From positions 62,001 to 126,000 of the forward strand of contig CAWIKX010000024.1 in NCBI GenBank assembly GCA_963836695.1: a stretch of DNA of 64,000 nt, read 5' to 3'. Source of the stretch: Roseiarcus sp963836695 (GTDB taxonomy: Bacteria; Pseudomonadota; Alphaproteobacteria; Rhizobiales; Beijerinckiaceae). The position numbers and the translations under genes were made by a program. This document shows positions 56,921 through 64,000 of the stretch, piece by piece; positions within the stretch are counted from its first letter, which is position 1; each line of letters begins with the position of its first letter. Below the pieces are notes generated by a model, which was given only the letters and a program-made list of their open reading frames with translations, did not search any database and was not told where the DNA came from.

Positions 56921-57820
56921 ATGCTCATCGGCATTGATTGGGGCGGCACAAAGATTGAAGGGCTCGCCATGGAGCCGGATGGGCGCGAGCTCCTCCGCGC
57001 GCGAATGGATACGCCCCGCCACGATTATCAGGGCTGCATAAGGATCATTCGCGACCTGATCGCCCGCCTTGAAACCGAGACCGGTCAAAAGGGGAGCATC
57101 GGCATTGGCATCCCAGGCTCCCTTGAGCCACGGTCGAGATTGGCGAAGGGAGCAAATTCCACCTGGCTCCTTGGCAAGCCCGTCGAGAAGGATCTCGAGG
57201 ACGCCCTTCAGCGAGGCATACGGGTCGAGAACGACGCGGATTGTCTTGCAGCCTCTGAGGCCGTCGACGGAGCGGGCGCCGGACATAACGTCGTCTTCGC
57301 CGTCATTCTCGGGAGCGGCGTGGGCGCCGGTGTCGCCGTGGGAGGCCGTGCCCATCACGGGCCTAACAACAGCGCGGGCGACTGGGGCCACAATCCGCTG
57401 CCTTACCCGAACTTGAGCGAGACTCCGGGCGCCCCTGCTATTGCGGCAAGACCGGCTGCAACGAGACTTGGTTCTCGGGACGCGCCTTCGAAGCGGAATA
57501 TGCTCAGCATGCGGGCTTCGAGCTGAAGGCGATAGAGATTCTCACCCTGATGAGAAGCGGCGACCATCTCTCCCGCCTATTGTGGAAGCGATACATCGAT
57601 CGAGCCGCTCGCGGACTGTCAGCTGTGGTCAATACGCTCGATCCGGACATTTTCGTGATGGGCGGGGGCATGTCCAACGTCGAGGAGCTTTACGTCGACC
57701 TTCCTCCGGCTGTGGCCGGCTACACCTTCTCCCCCGTGTTTGAAACGCCAATCAAGAAAGCGGTCCACGGCGATTTCGAGCGGGGTTCGAGGCGCCGCGT
57801 GGCTTTGGAAAGATGGCTGA
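56921..57820 (+). CDS. ROK family sugar kinase, fructokinase-like (two frameshifts in this sequence)
   Basis: The enzyme phosphorylates a sugar with ATP. It has the phosphate motif GIDWGGTKIEG, RVENDADC, the glycine-rich ILGSGVGAGVAVGG, and the ROK region GDWGHNPLP. The zinc-binding PCYCGKTGCNE follows in a second frame. Further on are DIFVMGGGMSN and the C-terminal DSSGVRGAAWLW in the original frame. One base is missing in the C4 run at 57432-57435 and one T is surplus at 57774-57776. Repair gives 299 residues. GGGAG precedes the ATG. The phosphatase gene follows after 38 bases. Confidence 0.85.
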
Positions 57821-57858
57821 GCCGCACCGCCTTTCACGCTAGCCCAAGGATCACGCCG

Positions 57859-58654
57859 ATGAAGGCCGACGCTATCCAGGACCGCTTCAAATTCGCCTCC
57901 CGCCTTATCGACGAGGCGGGAGAACTCGCCTTCAGCTATTTCCACCGGCTGAGCTCGCTCACGATCAAGAGCAAGGGCGTGCAGGACATGGCGAGCGAGG
58001 CGGACCTGAACACGGAGCTCTTGATCCGGGATCGCCTGAAAGCGGCTTTCCCGGAGGACGCTTTCTTCGGGGAGGAGACCGGGCGCGCCGAGGTCCAGGG
58101 AGCGCCGGGCCTTTGGGTCGTCGATCCGATCGACGGGACGCAACCCTTCATCAGCGGCATGAGCTCGTGGTGCGTCTCGATCGCCTTCGTCGCGGATGGC
58201 AAGCTCAAGATGGGTTTCGTCGCAAGCCCGGCTCGCCGCGAAACCTTCGTCGGACGGTGCAGCCGCGGCTCGACTTTGAACGGCGCGCCCTATCCAGGTG
58301 AGGGCGGCTTCGAAACTGACCGAGGGCATCGTCGGTGTCGGCTATTCGCCACGAGTGAAGCCGGACGAATTTCTGCCGATGTTCGCGCGCCTCCTCAATG
58401 CGGGCGGAATGTTTTACCGCGAGGGCTCGGGCGCGCTGACTTTATGTTCGGTCGCGGCTGGAAGGCTCATCGGCTACGTCGAGCCGCACATCAATTCCTA
58501 CGATTGCCTTGGCGCGCTCGCGGTCATTGACGGAGCGGGCGGGAAGATCAGCGACTTTCTCGCCAACGATGGCTTATGGAAAGGCAATCGCGTCATCGCC
58601 GGTTCGGTGTCGCTTTATCCCGCCTTGGAGGCTTTGTTCGACGAGCGCGGATGA
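57859..58654 (+). CDS. inositol-monophosphatase family protein, histidinol-phosphatase-like (one frameshift in this sequence)
   Basis: The Mg-dependent phosphatase shows the metal motif GEETG, the signature VVDPIDGTQPFISG and the C-terminal YDCLGALAVIDGAGGKISDF. The first frame holds to LNGAP and the second continues QVRAASKLTEGIVGVGYSPR. A surplus T at 58291-58293 explains this; removing it gives 264 residues. Relatives dephosphorylate inositol 1-phosphate or histidinol phosphate. AAGGA lies 9 bases before the ATG. It is probably cotranscribed with the ROK kinase. Confidence 0.85.
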
Positions 58655-59106
58655 TGGGGCGGATGCGGTTGCTGTCTAACGACGGAGCGCCACCGCGCCG
58701 CGAACCCAATTGAGGCTCAGAGCGCTCTTGGCTGGGCTTGGGGCGTTAGGCTTGAAACCTCGGCCGCACACCGTCCTTCCGCAGCGGGTCCGATGAAACT
58801 CGACCACTGGGGTCTTGCTGTTGGACCTGCCGGACCATTGCGCTTTGGCCGTCATGACCGCCCCCGGACTGAGATCGGGGGGTCCCGTCATCCACGGATC
58901 GCGGGGGTGAGGCGTGGCCGGCGGGAGCTTAACAATCGGAAATGACTTTGTCTTTTCGAGGCGAGTTAGATGTTTCGTCAGCAGGCGGCGTGGTGGCCGC
59001 GTCAAGCGCGACCATGACGAAAATGTCCGGCGCGCACGCGTTGCCCAGGAGAGTCGCTGCGCGCGAGCGACCTCGAACGATGCCACGTTCGCCATGGCTC
59101 AGCGAG
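58655..59106. other. intergenic region without a gene
   Basis: The 452 bases between the phosphatase gene and the PEP-CTERM gene hold no supported gene. Around 58848-58910 there is a G/C-rich, partly palindromic stretch (CCCCCG-N10-CGGGGG) that resembles degenerate dispersed intergenic repeats. I see no clear terminator for either convergent gene. Confidence 0.35.
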
Positions 59107-60564
59107 TCACGCGCTGGTGGCGCGCTGCTTCAGCTTGCGGTAGCCGGCGAAGCCAAGCCCCGCAAAACCTGTCAGCATCATGGCCCACGTCGAGGGCTCT
59201 GGCGTAGCGACGGAAGTCATGGTTCCTGTAAATGTTCCAGAACCGGTGAAGGTTACGCTGGTAATGAAGTCGGTGCCGCTCAAGGGTCGGACATCGGTGT
59301 TTGGGGCGATCCCGAGGATTTCGAACTCGCTCACGCCACCGGAGGCGAAATCAAAAATCGTATTGGGATCAAGATATCCATCGAATACAAATTTCGTACC
59401 GTTCCACACTAAGACCTCGTACGGATTCGGATTGCCAATATTCGGCAAGTCAACGCTGGCGAAATTAGGGTCTCCGACGCCGATTTGATAGATGAAGCCT
59501 GCCGCTGTTGCTGGATCAATATTGTATGACTGGCCTCCCGTGACGTTGAAGTTAAAGTTGTAGATGACGCTGTTTGGGTTGGGGACGGCGACATTCGGCA
59601 AGTAAATTGGGCCAGAGACCGGGGATGGGCCGCTTGTGGGCGAAAAATTGACGAAACTCCGCGATGTCGCGTACTCAAATTTCCCGTCCGGGCTATATAA
59701 CGTGGACTCGACAGAAATTTGGTATTGGTGGCCTGGAACCAGAGGTATTGACGGAACCCCACCCGTGCCGGGAGTTGAACCAAGAATAGAAAAATCAAAC
59801 GATGTTTGATCGTTAGGCAGGATGAAGAAGTCAATAACCTGCTTGGTCGCTATGTCAGTGATTAGAAAGTTGGTTGACCGCTCTGCATCCGGCGGAACGG
59901 TGAATGTCGGTTGCACCCAGCTCAATGTTGCATTGGGCGTCGTCCCGGTGATCTTTGTATTATTGACAAACGGAATCTCCTTTGGAATATCGGATGGAAT
60001 GGAGTTCGTTTGGAAAGTGGCGACTGGATAGTTCGGATTGCCCGGATTGCCCGTGGGATAGCTCGAATTGACCGTTAGATTCCAGCCTCCCGCGAAGCCA
60101 GCCTTATACAGCTGCGAGGCGTCATATTCGTAAGGAAGACCCGGAGAATTCAAGTATGGAACGGGAAGTGAGACGCCGTTTTGGACAGCGGTTATCGTCG
60201 TGGCGTTCCCAAACGCTTGCTGCTGTGCAAACGCGGGATTCGCGCCCCAGCTTGGTGGAAATGGGCTTGGCTCGAAGGCGCCCCCCAAACTCTGGTATAA
60301 CGTGTCGACCGTATTCCCTGTGAACACAAAATCCGGCTGCCTAAAATCATAATAATTGAGAACGTACAATTGCTGAATTGACTGGGCTCCCGCACCGGAA
60401 ATCATCGCCGTCCAAGCTGCAGCTGCTAAGACCAGTCGACCTCTCGCGATGTTAGGCACCGCACGTGTATCAGCCGAGTATGGGGGTACCAAAAGCGCCT
60501 GCGACTCCCCTTGGAAAGTCTCTAAACCGAGGTTCATAAACGGGGTAGAAATGCATTTTAACAT
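59107..60564 (-). CDS. secreted PEP-CTERM protein of unknown function
   Basis: The 485-residue protein has a long N-region, then a hydrophobic export signal (LVLAAAAWTAMISGAGAQS). The large mature part is rich in Asn, Pro, Ser, Thr and Gly and probably all beta. It ends with the sorting tail TPEPSTWAMMLTGFAGLGFA and then basic residues. Such tails are processed by exosortases and the proteins reach the surface or the exopolysaccharide matrix. GGGAGG lies 4-5 bases before the ATG. The promoter contains a palindrome. Codon use is less GC-rich than in the housekeeping genes. Confidence 0.85.
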   Translation of the reverse strand: MLKCISTPFMNLGLETFQGESQALLVPPYSADTRAVPNIARGRLVLAAAAWTAMISGAGAQSIQQLYVLNYYDFRQPDFVFTGNTVDTLYQSLGGAFEPSPFPPSWGANPAFAQQQAFGNATTITAVQNGVSLPVPYLNSPGLPYEYDASQLYKAGFAGGWNLTVNSSYPTGNPGNPNYPVATFQTNSIPSDIPKEIPFVNNTKITGTTPNATLSWVQPTFTVPPDAERSTNFLITDIATKQVIDFFILPNDQTSFDFSILGSTPGTGGVPSIPLVPGHQYQISVESTLYSPDGKFEYATSRSFVNFSPTSGPSPVSGPIYLPNVAVPNPNSVIYNFNFNVTGGQSYNIDPATAAGFIYQIGVGDPNFASVDLPNIGNPNPYEVLVWNGTKFVFDGYLDPNTIFDFASGGVSEFEILGIAPNTDVRPLSGTDFITSVTFTGSGTFTGTMTSVATPEPSTWAMMLTGFAGLGFAGYRKLKQRATSA

Positions 60565-60586
60565 TTAGCCCTCCCGCTCTGTAGTT

Positions 60587-60608
60587 ATTATATAGGTAGA
60601 AATACCTA
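60587..60608 (-). promoter_or_regulatory. promoter of the PEP-CTERM gene with operator palindrome in the spacer
   Basis: A consensus -10 box TATAAT (minus strand, 60592-60587) lies about 23 bases from the ATG. Directly upstream is the inverted repeat TAGGTA-TTTC-TACCTA (60608-60593 on the minus strand), which occupies the space between the -10 box and the -35 region. No good -35 is visible, which suggests dependence on an activator or tight control by a repressor. The regulator is unknown. Confidence 0.6.
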
Positions 60609-61038
60609 CATTGCGATGAAAAGTGGATCGCAAGCGAAATGTCAATGGTGGCCGGATAATTAAGCTCGAGCGGCGGACGCCTCGCGCAAAAACCTCGATA
60701 CGGTCGCCGGTTAGCACCTATGCCCAATGTTGATTGCTGAGGACCCCGCGTAATACCTTGCGGCGGGACGCGATCGGTCCGCCATCCGCGATCCCTTTCG
60801 TCCTGTAGCTGTGTGACCCCGCATCAAAGTGACAATCTCTTTGTGATAAGACGAATCCGTGCTACATTCTTCCTGTTGGTCGGATTGAGCCACGTCGGCT
60901 CGGCGGCGGGATGAAAAGGGGCGCATTGGGCCATTGGCTGCAGTCGAAAATGCGTCGAATACAACCTGAGGTTAACGAGCTCAGATTTTCCTTATTTGAA
61001 TCGGTTGTAACCCATTGAAAACTCCCGATTCCGAAAAA

Positions 61039-61107
61039 TAAACGCTAGTAAACGCTAGCTATTTTACTAGCGTTTAAGCCCATTGGGCTAGCGTTTATGG
61101 GCGTTTA
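61039..61107. repeat. iteron-like cluster of TAAACGCTAG repeats
   Basis: TAAACGCTAG occurs at 61039-61048 and 61049-61058 in direct tandem. Its exact reverse complement CTAGCGTTTA occurs at 61067-61076 and 61088-61097, and a partial copy GCGTTTA at 61101-61107. The inner copies can form a hairpin with a 10-base stem and an 8-base loop. The 10-base spacing of the first pair equals one helical turn, which suits protein binding. No second cluster was seen in the window. Confidence 0.9.
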
Positions 61108-61177
61108 GGTGCGCTTTGTAGACGAGCAGTTCGCGCGCCGGGTTGTATTCTTCCGCCGGCGCCAACCGCCCGCGGCC

Positions 61178-62023
61178 TCAGTCCGGTCCGGTCACGACCG
61201 GGCAGTCGGGGCGTGAACCCCATTCGGCCCACGAGCCGTCGTAGAGACCCCCGACCGTGCCGCCGGCCTCCTCGACCGCCAGCGCCAGGATGGCGGCGGT
61301 GACCCCCGACCCGCAGGTGGTGATGATGGGCTTCCTGAGGTCGATCCCGTGCTCGGCGAAGGCGGCCTTGAGCGCCTCCGGGGCCTTGAGGGAACCGTGC
61401 TCGATGATGTCGACGAAGGGCAAGTTGAGGCTGCCGGGGATGCGCCCGCTCCTGACGCCAGGCCGTGGTTCGGGCACGGCGCCGCGGAACCGTTCGGCGG
61501 CGCGGGCGTCGACCACCTGAGCCGAGCCGTTCGCAAGCGCCGCGCGCACCTCCTCGAGCGAGGCGACGAAGCCGTCCGCCTCCCGGGACGCGAACGGGCG
61601 GGGCTTGGGATGGGCGTCGCCGTGCTCGAGCGGCCGGCCTTCCTTGATCCATCTCGGCAGGCCGCCTTCGAGGATGCGCACGTCCTCGACGCGATAGGCG
61701 CGCAAGGTCCACCAGACCCGCGCCGCGGCATAGAGGCCAAGCGCGTCATAGACCACGAAGCGCATACGATCGCCAAGGCCGAGCGCGCTCATCGCTCTCG
61801 CGAACGCCTCGGGCTTCGGCAGCATATGCGGCAGGCCCTGCTCGGCGTCGGCGATCAAGTCGATGTCGAAGAATACGGAGCGGGGAATGTGCTTTGCGCG
61901 GAATTCGGCCGCGCCGATCCGCCCGGTGTTGGGCAGGTGCCAGGAGGCGTCGATCAATCCGAGATCGGGATCGTCGAGCTCGGCGGCGAGTTGGGCGGTG
62001 GTTATGAAGTTGCTGGAGGGCAC
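61178..62023 (-). CDS. sseA: 3-mercaptopyruvate sulfurtransferase
   Basis: The 281-residue protein has two rhodanese domains. The active-site loop CGSGVTA is the form typical of mercaptopyruvate sulfurtransferases rather than thiosulfate sulfurtransferases. The first domain has LIDASWHLP and HIPRSVFFDID. It transfers sulfur from 3-mercaptopyruvate, a cysteine breakdown product, to thiol acceptors or cyanide. It is the last gene of the cysK-alaX-sseA operon, 16 bases after alaX. Confidence 0.93.
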   Translation of the reverse strand: MPSSNFITTAQLAAELDDPDLGLIDASWHLPNTGRIGAAEFRAKHIPRSVFFDIDLIADAEQGLPHMLPKPEAFARAMSALGLGDRMRFVVYDALGLYAAARVWWTLRAYRVEDVRILEGGLPRWIKEGRPLEHGDAHPKPRPFASREADGFVASLEEVRAALANGSAQVVDARAAERFRGAVPEPRPGVRSGRIPGSLNLPFVDIIEHGSLKAPEALKAAFAEHGIDLRKPIITTCGSGVTAAILALAVEEAGGTVGGLYDGSWAEWGSRPDCPVVTGPD

Positions 62024-62039
62024 GGGACTTCGATCCGCT

Positions 62040-62753
62040 TTAAGCTGGCCCGAGCGCTATGCGCACGCGGCGGTTGATCTTGCCCTTCTTCTCGATGCCG
62101 GTCACCGACGCCAAGCCGATTTCGCCGGTGCGCTTAACATGCGTGCCCCCGCAAGGCTGAAGGTCAAGGCCCTCGATCGCGATGAGCCGCACCCGGCCCG
62201 TCCCCATCGGCGGCTTGACCGACATGGTCTTGATGAGACTGGGGTTGGCCTCGAGCTCTGCGTCGGCGATCCAGCGATGGCTGACCGCGGCGTCGCGCGC
62301 GATCAGTTCGTTGAGCCGGCCCTCAATCTCGCCTTTGTCGAGCGCGGTCTCGCCCGAGTCGAAATCGAGCCGGCCTTCGGCGTCGCCGACGGAACCCCCG
62401 GTAACGGGGTAGGGCGCGACGACCGAGAGCAGATGCAGCGCGGTATGGGCGCGCATGCGTTTCAAGCGCAGCTCCCAGTCAATGCGGGCGATCACGCGAG
62501 CGCCGGGGTGGGGCAGGGCCGCGCCCTCCGCCGGCACGTGCAGAATGGTCGAGCGGTCGGCGTCGTAGACCGTATTGACGATCGGGATCGCCGTCCCGTC
62601 TTCAAGCAGGAGGGCGCCCCTGTCGCCGCTCTGTCCTCCGCCCTGCGCGTAGAAGACCGTGCGGTCGAGCGCGATTCCGCGCGGTTCCGAGGACAGGACG
62701 GCCGCCTCCGTCTCGGCGCGATAAGCGTCCTCGCGAAAAAGGGCCTCAGTCAT
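62040..62753 (-). CDS. alanyl-tRNA editing protein (AlaX type)
   Basis: The 237-residue free-standing editing domain has the zinc-binding HTALH in RMRAHTALHLLSVV and the CGGTHV motif, as in the AlaRS editing domain. It also has the N-terminal GGGQSGDRG beta-barrel part. It hydrolyses mischarged tRNA-Ala such as Ser-tRNA-Ala. The ATG at 62753 overlaps the cysK stop (ATGA); the longer frame has no support. Confidence 0.92.
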   Translation of the reverse strand: MTEALFREDAYRAETEAAVLSSEPRGIALDRTVFYAQGGGQSGDRGALLLEDGTAIPIVNTVYDADRSTILHVPAEGAALPHPGARVIARIDWELRLKRMRAHTALHLLSVVAPYPVTGGSVGDAEGRLDFDSGETALDKGEIEGRLNELIARDAAVSHRWIADAELEANPSLIKTMSVKPPMGTGRVRLIAIEGLDLQPCGGTHVKRTGEIGLASVTGIEKKGKINRRVRIALGPA

Positions 62754-63784
62754 TGAACGAACACCTGAGGCGCGGCCCCTTTCGCTTCCAGCCAATCCGG
62801 AATGGGCAGGTTCTTCGAGCGCAGAAAGGCCGGGTTGAACAGCTTGGACGCGTAGCGGGCGCCGGAATCGCAGAGAAGGGTCACGATCGTGTGGCCGGGA
62901 CCAAGCTCGCGCGCGAGATGAAGCGCGCCGGCGATGTTGATCCCCGAGGAGCCGCCGAGCAGCAGGCCTTCCTCAACCACGAGATCGAACACGATCGGCA
63001 GCGCCTCCTCGTCGGGGATCTGGTAGGCGAAATCGACCGGAGCGCCTTCCAGATTGGCGGTGATCCGGTTCTGCCCGATGCCCTCGGTGATCGAGGAGCC
63101 GGAACTGTGAAGTTCCCCGGTCGTGTAGAAAGAGTAGAGCGCCGCGCCCAACGGGTCGGCGATCGCGATTTTGATGTTCGCGTTGCGCTCCTTCAGCGCG
63201 ATGCCGACGCCGGCCAGCGTTCCGCCGGTGCCGACCGCGCTGACGAAGCCGTCCACCTTGCCGTCGAGGTCGTCGTAGATCTCCGGGCCGGTCGTTTCGA
63301 TGTGTCCCTGGCGGTTGGCGACGTTGTCGAACTGGTTGGCCCAGACAGCGCCGTTGGGCTCGGTCTTGGCGAGCGCCTCGGCGAGCCGGCCCGAATAGCG
63401 CACATAGTTGTTGGGGTTGGAATAGGAGACGGCGGGAACCTCGATCAATTCCGCCCCGGCCAGCCGCAGCATGTCTTTCTTCTCTTGCGCCTGGGTGTCG
63501 GGGATGACGATCACCGCGCGATAGCCGAGCGCGCTCGCCACCATCGCGATGCCGATGCCCGTATTGCCGGCGGTGCCCTCGACGATGACGCCGCCGGGCC
63601 GCAAGGCGCCTCGGGCGACCGCGTCATTGATGATCGCCATCGCTGCGCGGTCCTTGACCGACCCGCCGGGGTTCATGAACTCGGCCTTGCCGAGAATCGT
63701 GCATCCCGTGGCTTCTGAGGCCGCCCGTAGCTTGATGAGCGGCGTGCGGCCAATCGCTGCGACAACATCGCGTACCGGCTTCAT
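62750..63784 (-). CDS. cysK: cysteine synthase A (O-acetylserine sulfhydrylase)
   Basis: The 344-residue PLP enzyme makes cysteine from O-acetylserine and sulfide. The PLP Lys is in NPGGSVKDRAA, the substrate loop is EGTAGNTGIG, the phosphate-binding loop is AVGTGGTLAGV, and VWANQFDN is also visible. It is longer than E. coli CysK (C-terminal extension to SKNLPIPDWL). The ATG at 63784 has AAGGA about 6 bases upstream. It is the first gene of the operon with alaX and sseA. Confidence 0.93.
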   Translation of the reverse strand: MKPVRDVVAAIGRTPLIKLRAASEATGCTILGKAEFMNPGGSVKDRAAMAIINDAVARGALRPGGVIVEGTAGNTGIGIAMVASALGYRAVIVIPDTQAQEKKDMLRLAGAELIEVPAVSYSNPNNYVRYSGRLAEALAKTEPNGAVWANQFDNVANRQGHIETTGPEIYDDLDGKVDGFVSAVGTGGTLAGVGIALKERNANIKIAIADPLGAALYSFYTTGELHSSGSSITEGIGQNRITANLEGAPVDFAYQIPDEEALPIVFDLVVEEGLLLGGSSGINIAGALHLARELGPGHTIVTLLCDSGARYASKLFNPAFLRSKNLPIPDWLEAKGAAPQVFVQ

Positions 63785-63873
63785 CGCGGTCCTTTTTGAG
63801 TTGAAAGCAGGAAGGGTAGGCGACGGCGCGTCTTGCGACAAGCCTCCGCCCTTGCCATGAAGCGACGCTTTTC

Positions 63874-64000
63874 ATGGGTGGGTGGTCGGTGTTCTTCTTC
63901 GCCTCGAAGATATTTTGGATGATCGCGTCGCCGATCAACCTCCTTATGTTCGCGGCGCTCATTGGCGTTCTGCTTTGCTATGGCCGGCGCGCGCGCTTCG
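63874..64000 (+). CDS. YdcF/ElyC-like (DUF218) membrane protein, N-terminus only
   Basis: The frame opens with ATG at 63874 (MGGWSVFFFASKIFWMIASP) and continues into a hydrophobic helix and CYGRRARF at the window edge. The FxxSKxxWxxxxPxNLL pattern followed by a hydrophobic helix is typical of the start of YdcF/SanA-like envelope proteins. A GTG at 63889 is an alternative start. It is divergent from cysK. The family call rests on 42 residues only. Confidence 0.55.
   Translation, partial: MGGWSVFFFASKIFWMIASPINLLMFAALIGVLLCYGRRARF

Larger units (their letters stand above)
60565..61177. other. AT-rich upstream region of the PEP-CTERM gene
   Basis: The 613 bases between the PEP-CTERM gene and sseA hold no supported coding frame. 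The region includes the palindromic promoter near its left end and the iteron-like cluster near its right end, close after sseA. Between them the sequence is moderately AT-rich with no recognised feature. Confidence 0.5.

Noticed and set aside
58676..59095. 139-residue minus-strand frame before the PEP-CTERM gene
   Set aside because: Arg/Pro/Ser-rich translation of a palindromic GC-rich stretch with no domain.

Overview
The window is high-GC, gene-dense DNA that reads as the chromosome of an alphaproteobacterium, most likely Hyphomicrobiales (Beijerinckiaceae/Methylocystaceae-like or a relative). This rests on family resemblance only: the glg operon layout, a ctaC-D-G-E aa3 oxidase cluster, a class I PHA synthase, the DUF4126/mercuric-reductase-like pair and two PEP-CTERM proteins with the WAM-LxGFAGLG type of tail. 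I saw no rRNA, tRNA, CRISPR array, intact insertion sequence or prophage, and no recognisable DNA-binding regulator.

Layout. 1-3049 (minus): a ribose/xylose-type sugar ABC transporter (ATPase, permease, cut-off binding protein). 3165-14790 (minus): a glycogen operon in transcription order glgP, glgB, glgC, glgA and a glgX-malQ fusion, mostly joined by ATGA overlaps. 14922-20447: a membrane coiled-coil protein, then ctaC, ctaD, ctaG, ctaE (plus) and an FlK-like thioesterase. 20610-24097: STAS-like protein, short-chain dehydrogenase, two-gene ABC-2 exporter, small secreted protein. 24098-25152: about 1 kb with no convincing gene but tandem and inverted repeats. 25153-31484: parC and three transporters, the last behind a TetR-type palindrome. 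31789-35352: cytochrome b561/catalase-like pair, then FAD oxidoreductase/DUF4126 pair. 35416-43293: phaC, a secreted protein, an aminotransferase, Uma2 nuclease, GNAT, aat, DUF4239 protein, alpha/beta hydrolase. 43535-49471: GDSL PEP-CTERM protein, ABC exporter, B12-radical SAM enzyme, PPK2. 49836-58654: amidotransferase, orphan sugar-binding protein with terminator, a broken unknown gene, a remnant of a Gfo/Idh dehydrogenase, glycosyltransferase, intact Gfo/Idh dehydrogenase, ROK kinase and inositol-monophosphatase-family enzyme. 59107-64000: PEP-CTERM protein with a striking promoter, an iteron-like repeat cluster, the sseA/alaX/cysK operon (transcribed cysK first), and the start of a YdcF-family gene.

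Together the genes describe carbon storage (glycogen and PHA), polyphosphate use, sugar or polyol uptake and oxidation, and aerobic respiration. Eight genes are broken by eleven single-base indels, seven insertions and four deletions, mostly in short homopolymers. Repairing them gives whole-codon, family-length proteins, so I treat them mainly as residual sequencing errors and annotate each gene as one locus.

The most unusual items are the glgX-malQ fusion, the Gfo/Idh remnant that supplies the last codons of a neighbouring glycosyltransferase, the iteron-like cluster at 61039-61107, the palindromic promoter of the PEP-CTERM gene, and the tetrad of TGAAAG sites upstream of parC. I did not find a clear new multi-gene system.
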